A DNA stretch of 64,000 nt from Gordonia liuliyuniae (GTDB taxonomy: Bacteria; Actinomycetota; Actinomycetes; Mycobacteriales; Mycobacteriaceae): contig NZ_JAKKOT010000008.1 of assembly GCF_021739025.1 (NCBI RefSeq), positions 171,988 to 235,987 on the forward strand. The letters run 5' to 3'. Below the pieces are notes generated by a model. That model saw nothing but the letters and a program-made list of their open reading frames with translations, had not been told where the DNA came from and did no database searches. Both the position numbers and the translations under genes were made by a program. This document shows positions 48,995-56,119 of the stretch, piece by piece (position 1 is the stretch's first letter; every line of letters starts with the position of its first letter).

Positions 48995-49720
48995 ATGCTC
49001 GACGACACGGCTTCGGCCGCTGACATCCTCGCTGTACTCGTCGAACTCGGTGATCCGGTCCGTGCCGCAGGCGCGCGCCGCTTCTTCAAGACGGGGCCCG
49101 GCGAGTACGCCGAGGGCGACGAGTTCGTCGGCATCCGTGTGCCGGAGCTACGGAAGCTCGCGCGCAGACTGCGGGGGCTGCCCGGCGATGTGCTCGCCGA
49201 ACTCGTGTCGAATCCGCTGCACGAGGCCAGACAACTCGCATTGTTGACGTTGGGCGTCAACTTCGCCGCTCGCGGATCCGATCGCGCCCACTGGGTCAAC
49301 GTCTACCGCGACGCTGTGCGGTCGGGCCACGTCGACAACTGGGATCTCGTCGACTGCTCGGCCGAGCCGATCCTGGGCGCGTTCCTCGTCGACGCCGACG
49401 ACTACTCCGAACTGCTCGACTGGGCGTCGTCGGACGATCTGTGGGAGCGCAGAGTGGGGATCATCGGCGCCTTCGCGTTCATTCGGGCCGGGCGATCCGA
49501 CGCGATCCTCGCGGTCGCGCCGTCTGTCATCGACGACCGCCGCGACCTGATTCAGAAGGCGTTCGGATGGATGCTGCGGGAAACCGGGAAGCGCGTCGAT
49601 CGCGCCGTCCTCACCGACTTCCTCGACGCGCAGGCGGCACGGATGGGTCGCACTGCGCTGTCGTACGCAGCCGAACATCTGACGTCCGACGAACGGTCGC
49701 GGTACCGCGCGATGCGTTGA
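48995..49720 (+). CDS. AlkD-like DNA alkylation repair HEAT-repeat protein
   Basis: A 241-aa all-helical protein of the DNA-alkylation-repair family, which removes bulky or cationic alkylated bases. GDEFVGIRVPELRKLARRLRG, SNPLHEARQLALLTL, VDNWDLVDCSAEPILG, WERRVGIIGAFAFIRAG and IQKAFGWMLRETGKR match the family, with the NWDLVD Asp as the catalytic candidate. It starts immediately after the reductase stop. Confidence 0.85.
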   Translation: MLDDTASAADILAVLVELGDPVRAAGARRFFKTGPGEYAEGDEFVGIRVPELRKLARRLRGLPGDVLAELVSNPLHEARQLALLTLGVNFAARGSDRAHWVNVYRDAVRSGHVDNWDLVDCSAEPILGAFLVDADDYSELLDWASSDDLWERRVGIIGAFAFIRAGRSDAILAVAPSVIDDRRDLIQKAFGWMLRETGKRVDRAVLTDFLDAQAARMGRTALSYAAEHLTSDERSRYRAMR

Positions 49721-49726
49721 ACTGGG

Positions 49727-50125
49727 TCACTCGCTGGGAGTTCGTTCCGTCTCCCGCTCGGGTGCGCCGCGTCGGACGAGCAGCGCCAGGACGATCATCG
49801 GGATCTGCAGGGGCAGCCGCGCCCACGCGATCGACTTGAGGAGCGGGCTCTTGTCTACCCAGAGCCGGATCATGTTGACGTTCGCCGGGAACACTGCGAC
49901 GAACAGGGCTGCGGCGAGCCCGGCCGCGGTGCGGCGCGTTCGAGGAACGACGACGGCGGCGCCGATGCTGACCTCGGCGACACCCGACGCGTACGTCCAG
50001 AACCGCTTCGAGCCGGGTATCTCCTCGGGAACGATCGAGTCGAACGCCTTCGGTGCGACGAAATGAAGGACGCCGGGAACCAGGAGAATGCCGGACAGGA
50101 TGCGCGCCAGACGATCATGAAGCAT
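49727..50125 (-). CDS. DoxX-family small membrane protein
   Basis: A 132-aa protein with about four hydrophobic segments (ARILSGILLVPGVLHFVAPKAFDSIVPEEIPG; TYASGVAEVSIGAAVVV; LAAALFVAVFPANVNMI; LQIPMIVLALLVR). The GxxHF and GxxE layout is typical of DoxX proteins, which are linked to redox stress and membrane thiol pathways. ATG 50125 was chosen over an upstream basic extension. It converges with the AlkD-like gene. Confidence 0.78.
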   Translation of the reverse strand: MLHDRLARILSGILLVPGVLHFVAPKAFDSIVPEEIPGSKRFWTYASGVAEVSIGAAVVVPRTRRTAAGLAAALFVAVFPANVNMIRLWVDKSPLLKSIAWARLPLQIPMIVLALLVRRGAPERETERTPSE

Positions 50126-50240
50126 GGGGTCGAGTCTAACCGGGTGTCGAATGCGGTGATGCCCCCGCAGGTGCGGGTCGACCTGCCGTTCGGCGCGCCG
50201 ATGATGATCGAAGTCGACGGCTGCGCGCACTACGCGGAAA

Positions 50241-51299
50241 TCAGAATTCGATGCGCAGCTTGTCCGACGTCGGACGCGCCTGGCAGCCGAGGATGTAGCC
50301 GTCCTCGATGTCGTCAGGATCGAGGGCTCCGGTGACCTCCATGTCGACGGTCCCCTCGACGAGCGTGCACGCGCACGAACCGCACTCGCCCTCTTTGCAC
50401 GAGTACGGGGCGTCGAGTCCCGCGTCGAGCATGATGTCGACGAGGGTCCGCGATCGTGGCCACGACATCTGGTGCGTCTCACCGTCGAGTTCCACCTCCA
50501 CCTCGGCGGCGGCCGCGGCCTCCTCCTCGCTCACCTCGCCGAGTTCGACGTCCTCGAACGGGTCGCCGGCCAGGGAGTTGTAGATCTCGGTGTGCACGTT
50601 GTGGTGGTCGAACTTCGCCTTGTGCAGGCCAGCGTGCACCGCGTCCATGAACGGGCCAGGACCGCAGACGTACGCGGTATGCGTACGCGCCATGGGGGCG
50701 AACACGGTGGCCAGCTTTTTCTCCGTGGGCAGGCCCTGAATCGTCTCGATCCAGTGAACCACCGTGAGGCGGCCGGGATGGCGGTCCTGGAGGTCACGCA
50801 GTTCCGCGGCGAAGATGACGTCGTTCTCGCTGCGGTTCGCGTAGAAGAATGTGACCGGACCGGTGCCGTCGGCGATTGCGGTCTTCAAGATCGACATCAC
50901 CGGTGTGACGCCCGAACCCGCGGCAATGAGCAGCATGGGTGCATGGATGTTGGACGGCGTGAACACGCCCGACGGCGGGAGCGCCTCGATCTGGACGCCT
51001 GCTGCGAGGTGGTCGCAGATCCAGTTGGAGCCGTACCCGTCCGGTGTCCGCTTGACCGTCACCTTCGGCAGGCTGTCGTGTCTGACGGCTGAGGACAGCG
51101 AGTAGCAGCGCGCCACTGAGCCGGTCTGGTCGCTCGGGATGCGGAGCGTCAAGAACTGGCCGGGCAGATAGTCGACGAACTTGTCGGTGTGGGTGTCCGG
51201 GATGTCGAAGACGATGCTGCGCGCATCGGCGGTCTCGTCGATCACCTCGGAGACGGTGAGGATCGCGCTGCGCGTGCTGTGCGGGGTCAGGTCGGTCAT
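50241..51299 (-). CDS. kshB: 3-Ketosteroid-9-alpha-hydroxylase reductase (KshB-like)
   Basis: A 352-aa oxygenase reductase. Order: FAD-binding barrel (CYSLSS near 65), NAD domain (LIAAGSGVTPVMSIL; AYVCGPGPFMDAV), then a C-terminal plant-type [2Fe-2S] ferredoxin (CKEGECGSCACTLVEG, last Cys in LGCQA). This is the KshB/phenylacetate-reductase architecture. A KstR-type box 44 bp before the ATG favours KshB, which supplies electrons to KshA in cholesterol ring opening. A general ring-oxygenase reductase is the alternative. It is transcribed in the same direction as mftR, upstream of it. Confidence 0.87.
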   Translation of the reverse strand: MTDLTPHSTRSAILTVSEVIDETADARSIVFDIPDTHTDKFVDYLPGQFLTLRIPSDQTGSVARCYSLSSAVRHDSLPKVTVKRTPDGYGSNWICDHLAAGVQIEALPPSGVFTPSNIHAPMLLIAAGSGVTPVMSILKTAIADGTGPVTFFYANRSENDVIFAAELRDLQDRHPGRLTVVHWIETIQGLPTEKKLATVFAPMARTHTAYVCGPGPFMDAVHAGLHKAKFDHHNVHTEIYNSLAGDPFEDVELGEVSEEEAAAAAEVEVELDGETHQMSWPRSRTLVDIMLDAGLDAPYSCKEGECGSCACTLVEGTVDMEVTGALDPDDIEDGYILGCQARPTSDKLRIEF

Positions 51300-51342
51300 T
51301 CGTGCGCTCTCTGGTGCGAGGACATCCGACGCGGAGCCGGAA

Positions 51343-51358
51343 CTAGAACGTGTTCTAG
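51343..51358. promoter_or_regulatory. KstR-type operator before kshB
   Basis: CTAGAAC-GT-GTTCTAG fits the KstR consensus TnnAACnnGTTnnA exactly, with perfect 7-bp arms. It lies 44 bp before the kshB ATG. KstR is the TetR repressor of cholesterol catabolism in mycobacteria and relatives. The regulator itself is not in this window. Confidence 0.8.
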
Positions 51359-51420
51359 ATTAGGATATCAGCGCTTGAGATTCTGTCATAGGTGCTGTTC
51401 CGGCAGAGGCCCTGTTCCGG

Positions 51421-52065
51421 TCAGGGGGAGCGGCGGGTGTGCGGCTCGCTCGCGGTCAGTGGGCCGGCCAGTGAACCCACGCCGTCGACCAGGGTTCGTC
51501 CGCCGGCCTGCAGGAGTTCGGTCAGGTCGGAGGCTGGGTCGAGCAGCCATTGATCGTAGGCGGCGAGCGCGGTGCCGAGCGTCATCCAGGCGATGGTCTG
51601 GGGGAGGTGGTCGCCGGCTTGTAGGCCGAGGCGGGCGGCGGAGTGCTCGGCGATCACCTGCCGCCAGTCGGCGTACATGATCATCGAATGCGCCTGCAGT
51701 GCCGGGACTCCCAGCAGTAGCGCCATACGACTCCGGTGCTGCTCGATCATCTCCTCCGGGACCTCGTTGAACTGAACGAGTGCGCGTGTGAGGCTCTCGC
51801 CGAGCTGGACGTCGTCCGGGGTCTCGGCGAGGAGGCTGTGCAGGCCGCGAAGGTGCTCGTCGAACTCGCCCCACGCGAGCGAGTTCTTCGACGGGTAATA
51901 GCGGAACAGTGTGCGACGGGCGATTCCGGCCGCGGCGGCGATGTCGTCGACGCTCGTCTCGTCGAACCCCTGTGTCGTGAATAACTCGATGGCCACCGCG
52001 CTGAGACGTCCGCGAGTGGTAGCTGCGGGTCGTCCACCGAGCGGCCCGGTGCGCGATGCGGTCAC
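51421..52065 (-). CDS. mftR: Mycofactocin system TetR-family regulator
   Basis: A 214-aa TetR repressor whose position, opposite mftA, and sequence fit MftR (TIGR03968). HTH: AIELFTTQGFDETSVDDIAAAAGIARRTLFRYYPSKNSLAWGEFDEHL; C-terminal: ALLLGVPALQAHSMIMYADWRQVIAEHSA. Mycobacterial MftR is reported to respond to long-chain acyl-CoAs and to control mft genes. GTG 52065 has AAAGGAG at ideal spacing. The earlier in-frame ATG was rejected. Confidence 0.88.
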   Translation of the reverse strand: MTASRTGPLGGRPAATTRGRLSAVAIELFTTQGFDETSVDDIAAAAGIARRTLFRYYPSKNSLAWGEFDEHLRGLHSLLAETPDDVQLGESLTRALVQFNEVPEEMIEQHRSRMALLLGVPALQAHSMIMYADWRQVIAEHSAARLGLQAGDHLPQTIAWMTLGTALAAYDQWLLDPASDLTELLQAGGRTLVDGVGSLAGPLTASEPHTRRSP

Positions 52066-52169
52066 TCGCGGCTCCTTTCTCACATCTGTTGTCGCTGGTC
52101 GAGATGCTACGCGTGACGAATTCTCGGGAAACACTAGCAATTATGCACTCGGTGCCATTACGGTGTGTT

Positions 52170-52206
52170 GTGAACCACAAGTATCTACCTCAGGAGGTTG
52201 GTTCAC
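52170..52206 (+). promoter_or_regulatory. Nested inverted repeat over the mftA ribosome binding site
   Basis: GTGAACCA (52170-52177) and TGGTTCAC (52199-52206) are perfect inverted arms. Inside them ACCT-CAGG-AGGT folds over the Shine-Dalgarno GGAGG (52193-52197). The ATG of mftA follows immediately. The structure could hide the RBS in mRNA, or act as an MftR operator in DNA. Confidence 0.55.
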
Positions 52207-52299
52207 ATGGCCGAACAGGCAGCCCAGACTCACGACGAGCTCGTCGCGGAGTCGCTGGTGGAGGAAGTGTCCATCGACGGGATGTGCGGCGTCTACTGA
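52207..52299 (+). CDS. mftA: Mycofactocin precursor peptide MftA
   Basis: A 30-aa peptide starting MAEQAAQTHDELVAE and ending IDGMCGVY. The C-terminal Val-Tyr is the part modified by MftC and later released to form mycofactocin. The acidic leader (DELVAESLVEEVSI) is recognised by MftB. The gene begins directly after a leader hairpin carrying its own RBS and ends one base into the ATG of mftB. Sequence and length fit the mycofactocin precursor family closely. Confidence 0.95.
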   Translation: MAEQAAQTHDELVAESLVEEVSIDGMCGVY

Positions 52300-52658
52300 T
52301 GACGACTGCAACGACCATCGCCTCCGGCGACCGCTCTGCGGTCGCCGGAGGCGAGCCGCACCCGCCCGTCCAACCCGCCTTCGACCCGGCAGCCGCCTGG
52401 ACGCTCAACCCCAAAGTGGCGTTGCGTCCGGAACCGTTCGGTGCGCTGCTCTACCACTTCGGAACACGCAAGCTGTCGTTCCTCAAGAACCTGACCGTCG
52501 TCGGTATCGTCCGCGACCTCGCCGAGCATTCCAGTGCTGACGATGCGCTCGCCGCCTCAGGTGTCACCGACGACACTCGCCCGCTGTACGTACAAGCGCT
52601 GACCGCGCTCTGTGAGTCGGGCATGATCATCCCCGCCGACCCAGGAGTGAACTCGTGA
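52299..52658 (+). CDS. mftB: Mycofactocin precursor-binding chaperone MftB
   Basis: A 119-aa RiPP recognition element (PqqD-like) that binds MftA and presents it to MftC. Core: LNPKVALRPEPFGALLYHFGTRKLSFLKNLTVVGIVRDL (winged-helix strands, about 37-75). The N-terminal 30 residues are Ala/Pro-rich. ATG 52299 overlaps the mftA stop by one base, and the end overlaps the mftC GTG by 4 bp, so A-B-C are tightly coupled. Confidence 0.92.
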   Translation: MTTATTIASGDRSAVAGGEPHPPVQPAFDPAAAWTLNPKVALRPEPFGALLYHFGTRKLSFLKNLTVVGIVRDLAEHSSADDALAASGVTDDTRPLYVQALTALCESGMIIPADPGVNS

Positions 52659-53941
52659 CCACCGTCGAATCCCCGGTCATGCCGTCGATGACCCCGCCGC
52701 TAGGCCTCGAACCTCAGCCGACTTCGCCGCCGAAGGTCGGGCGCCTCGTCGACCAGTTCGAGAAGGGGCTCGACGCACCCATCTGCCTGACCTGGGAGCT
52801 CACGTACGCGTGCAACTTGTCGTGTGTGCACTGCCTGTCGAGTTCGGGCAAGCGAGACCCGCGTGAGCTGAGCACCGAGCAGTGCAAGGCGATCATCGAC
52901 GAGCTGCAGCGCATGCAGGTCTTCTACGTGAACATCGGCGGTGGCGAACCGACGGTCCGCCCGGACTTCTGGGAACTCGTCGACTACGCGACGGATCACC
53001 AGGTGGGCGTCAAGTTCTCGACCAATGGCCTCCGGATCACGCCGGACGTCGCCGACCGGCTCGCCGCCTCGGACTACGTCGACGTGCAGATCTCGTTGGA
53101 CGGTGCGACCGCCGAGGTCAATGACGCGGTCCGCGGCCCGGGGTCGTTCGACATGGCGGTGCGCGCACTCGAGAACCTGTCGAACGCAGGCTTCGCCGAC
53201 GCCAAGATCAGCGTCGTCATGACGCGGGAGAATGTCTCCCAGCTGGACGAATTCAAAGCTCTCGCCGACAAGTACGGTGCGACGCTGCGCATCACCCGCC
53301 TGCGTCCGTCCGGCCGCGGCGCCGACGTGTGGGACGATCTGCATCCGCTTCCCGAGCAGCAGCGCGAACTCTACGACTGGCTCGTCGCGCACGGCGACAA
53401 TGTGCTGACCGGCGACTCGTTCTTTCATCTGGCCGCATTCTCGGAGTCGGGCGGGAGCGGTCTGCCCGGCCTCAACCTGTGCGGGGCCGGTCGTGTGGTG
53501 TGCCTGATCGATCCGATCGGTGACGTGTACGCGTGTCCGTTCGCGATCCACGAGAACTTCCTCGCGGGCAACATCACCACCACTGAGGGCGGCTTCCAGG
53601 AGATCTGGCAGCGCAGCGACCTGTTCACCGAACTCCGTGAACCGCAGAACGCAGGCGCGTGCACCAAGTGTCAGCACTTCGACGCCTGCCGCGGCGGTTG
53701 CATGGCAGCCAAGTTCTTCACCGGTCTGCCGCTCGCCGGCCCAGACCCCGAGTGTGTGCAGGGCTTCGGCGAAGAACTCCTCGCAGGCGACCGGAGCAAG
53801 CCGACCGCCAACAAGGATCACTCGCGTGGAGTTCCGCTCACACTGATGACCCGTCCGCCGTCCCGCGACTGCGACGAGAATCCGCTGGCCGGCTTCGCGC
53901 CGACCGCCGCGAGTGGCTGCTCGTCCACCAACTGCTGCTGA
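52655..53941 (+). CDS. mftC: Mycofactocin radical SAM maturase MftC
   Basis: A 428-aa radical SAM/SPASM enzyme that oxidatively decarboxylates the C-terminal Tyr of MftA and then joins it to the preceding Val. The radical SAM cluster motif is CNLSCVHC (about 49-56), NIGGGEPTVRPDF is the GGE motif, and SPASM cysteines follow in CGAGRVVCLIDPIGDVYACPF, NAGACTKCQHFDACRGGC and the tail PECVQGF. The chain ends in SSTNCC, an unusual C-terminal cysteine pair. A 118-bp gap to mftD has an AT-richer end before its start. Confidence 0.94.
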   Translation: MTTVESPVMPSMTPPLGLEPQPTSPPKVGRLVDQFEKGLDAPICLTWELTYACNLSCVHCLSSSGKRDPRELSTEQCKAIIDELQRMQVFYVNIGGGEPTVRPDFWELVDYATDHQVGVKFSTNGLRITPDVADRLAASDYVDVQISLDGATAEVNDAVRGPGSFDMAVRALENLSNAGFADAKISVVMTRENVSQLDEFKALADKYGATLRITRLRPSGRGADVWDDLHPLPEQQRELYDWLVAHGDNVLTGDSFFHLAAFSESGGSGLPGLNLCGAGRVVCLIDPIGDVYACPFAIHENFLAGNITTTEGGFQEIWQRSDLFTELREPQNAGACTKCQHFDACRGGCMAAKFFTGLPLAGPDPECVQGFGEELLAGDRSKPTANKDHSRGVPLTLMTRPPSRDCDENPLAGFAPTAASGCSSTNCC

Positions 53942-54059
53942 GCAGACCCTTCTGCTGATCGAGCACCCCGACGGATCGAGCGGAGTCGAGATATCGGCGA
54001 CTTCGCCCGATCGATGCCGCACGCTCGCTCATCACTTCGATAACGAAAGAAATTCACTC

Positions 54060-55277
54060 ATGTCCAAGATATCCGAACTCGCTGAGAAGAATCCGTGGCG
54101 TCGTAACCCGTGGTTCGAGACCGTCGGCGAGGCACAGAAGCGTGCCCGTAAGCGGCTTCCGAAGACCGTGTACTCGTCGCTGGTGGCAGGTACCCAAGCC
54201 GGTATCACCGTCAACGACAACATGGATGCGTTCACTGAACTCGGGTTCGCCCCGCACGTCATCGGCACCACGCCGGAACGGAATCTGGCGACGACGGTGA
54301 TGGGGCAGGAGCTCCCGTTCCCCGTGATGATCTCGCCGACCGGTGTGCAGGCCGTTGACCCCGACGGCGAGGTCGCGGTCGCTCGGGCCGCCGCCAACCG
54401 CGGTACGGCCATGGGCTTGTCGAGTTTCGCGTCGAAGCCGGTCGAAGAGGTCACCGCCGTCAACGACAAGACGTTCTTTCAGATCTACTGGCTCGGCAGC
54501 CGAGAGGACATTCTGGCTCGAGCGCAGCGTGCGAAGGACGCCGGCTGCAAAGGGCTGATCGTCACCACCGACTGGGTGTTCAACGTCGGACGCGACTGGG
54601 GCAGTCCGGAGATCCCGGAGAAGGTCGATCTCGCCGCGGTCGCGAAGCTGGCCCCGGAGATGATCACCAAGCCGAAGTACGCGTTGAGCTGGTTCCGCGA
54701 CGGCAAGCTCCTCATCCCCGACCTGACCGCGCCGAACATCGCGCACCCGGACCAAACGGGCCCGACGTTCTTCGACGTGTACGGCCAGTGGATGAATACC
54801 CCGCCGCCCACCTGGGAGGACCTGCAGTGGCTGCGCGAGCAGTGGGACGGCGAGTTCATGGTCAAGGGCATCACCCGCATGGACGATGCCAAGCGTGCGC
54901 GTGACATCGGAGCGACGGCGATCTCGGTGTCGAACCACGGCGGCAACAACCTCGACGGCACCCCGGCCACGATTCGCGTCCTCGGGCCGATCGCCGACGA
55001 GCTCGGTAACGATCTCGACGTCCTACTCGACGGTGGCATCCGACGCGGAAGTGATGTCGCCAAGGCCCTAGCGCTCGGCGCGAAGGCTGTCATGATTGGC
55101 CGCGCCTACCTGTGGGGTCTGGCCGCCAATGGGCAGGCCGGAGTCGAAAACGTTCTCGATCTGATGCGGATGGGCCTCGACTCGACGCTCATGGGCATCG
55201 GCAAGAACGACGTCGCCGACCTCACGCGCGACGACCTCATCATCCCGGAAGGGTTCGAACGAATCTTCGGCGCATAG
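54060..55277 (+). CDS. mftD: Pre-mycofactocin synthase MftD (FMN-dependent)
   Basis: A 405-aa FMN-dependent alpha-hydroxy-acid-oxidase-like TIM barrel. MftD oxidatively deaminates the AHDP intermediate to give the redox-active premycofactocin. MISPTGVQAVDPDGEVAVARAAANRG, FFQIYWLGSRE, VKGITRMDDAKRARDIGATAISVSNHGGNNLDGTPA (active-site His) and LLDGGIRRGSDVAKALALGAKAVMIGRAYLWGL (FMN phosphate) are visible. ATG 54060 follows CGAAAG. The product of MftE is needed as substrate, but no mftE gene follows. Confidence 0.93.
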   Translation: MSKISELAEKNPWRRNPWFETVGEAQKRARKRLPKTVYSSLVAGTQAGITVNDNMDAFTELGFAPHVIGTTPERNLATTVMGQELPFPVMISPTGVQAVDPDGEVAVARAAANRGTAMGLSSFASKPVEEVTAVNDKTFFQIYWLGSREDILARAQRAKDAGCKGLIVTTDWVFNVGRDWGSPEIPEKVDLAAVAKLAPEMITKPKYALSWFRDGKLLIPDLTAPNIAHPDQTGPTFFDVYGQWMNTPPPTWEDLQWLREQWDGEFMVKGITRMDDAKRARDIGATAISVSNHGGNNLDGTPATIRVLGPIADELGNDLDVLLDGGIRRGSDVAKALALGAKAVMIGRAYLWGLAANGQAGVENVLDLMRMGLDSTLMGIGKNDVADLTRDDLIIPEGFERIFGA

Positions 55278-55353
55278 CCGACAGTTCGGTGTACGCAGGC
55301 CCCGGCCGTCGATGCTCTCGGCACGCCGGGGCTTCGTGCTGCCGTGGGCATTC

Positions 55354-56019
55354 TCAGCGTCTGTGGTCGAGCTTGCACTCGTCGATGTGCTGGAGCTGAG
55401 CATCGGTGAGTGCGGGTGTCGTCAGCGGTACGGGGCGGCCGTCGGCTCGGAGGCCGGCCAGGATGATCTCGGCGAAACGTCGCCACGCGCCGTCGACACC
55501 TTGTGTCGCGTCGCCGATCGCAGCCAGCATGCAGACGATTCCGAACATGTCGGTCGGCTCGATCTCGGCGCGGATGGCGTGCGCGTCCTTGGCACGTTCC
55601 AAGATCTCGGTCACCAGGGTCTCCACGACCTTCTTGCCTGCGACGAGTGTTGGATCGGAGTGGTCGACGGCCATCAGGATGGTGGCGAGGCCGCGGTCGG
55701 ACGCCAGTAGTTCACCGATCGTGGTGATGAGTACGACGACCGACTCCCACGGGTCTGTGTCGGCGGCCGCGATTCGGATGCGCGCTCCCACGTTGTCCAG
55801 GTGGTCGGTGAAGACGCCGACGATCAATTCGTCGCGGTTGGCGAATCGTCGGTACACCGTGCCGACGCCGACGCCCGCGCGTGCTGCGACGTCGTCGAGC
55901 GTCACGTCGAGACCACGTTCGGCGAACAGTTCGCTCGCCGCCGCGATGATGCGGGCGCGGTTTCGTGCAGCGTCGGCTCGGAGGGGGCGCGACGCTGAGG
56001 TCTGCTCTCCTGTGCTCAT
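55354..56019 (-). CDS. TetR-family repressor of the adjacent MFS exporter
   Basis: A 221-aa TetR regulator. The HTH spans about 18-64 (RARIIAAASELFAERGLDVTLDDVAARAGVGVGTVYRRFANRDEL). It is divergent from an EmrB/QacA-type MFS gene. Two copies of GGAGG-N5-CCTCC lie in the shared promoter, so it is probably a drug- or metabolite-responsive repressor of the exporter. ATG 56019 was chosen over GTG 56025. It converges with mftD, leaving 76 bp. Confidence 0.83.
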   Translation of the reverse strand: MSTGEQTSASRPLRADAARNRARIIAAASELFAERGLDVTLDDVAARAGVGVGTVYRRFANRDELIVGVFTDHLDNVGARIRIAAADTDPWESVVVLITTIGELLASDRGLATILMAVDHSDPTLVAGKKVVETLVTEILERAKDAHAIRAEIEPTDMFGIVCMLAAIGDATQGVDGAWRRFAEIILAGLRADGRPVPLTTPALTDAQLQHIDECKLDHRR

Positions 56020-56037
56020 GTTCACACTCTATCAAGT

Positions 56038-56094
56038 GGAGGTGATCCCTCCGATTAGTGGTACCGTCGAAACGTAAGCGGAGGGATTGCCTCC
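56038..56094. promoter_or_regulatory. Two tandem operators of the TetR/MFS pair
   Basis: GGAGG-N5-CCTCC occurs at 56038-56052 and again at 56080-56094, each followed by GATT. They are spaced 42 bp apart (four helical turns) and flank the presumed promoter between the divergent tetR and MFS genes. This is the layout expected for cooperative TetR repression. Confidence 0.65.
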
Positions 56095-56119
56095 GATTGT
56101 AGATTCGATGGAGAACTTC

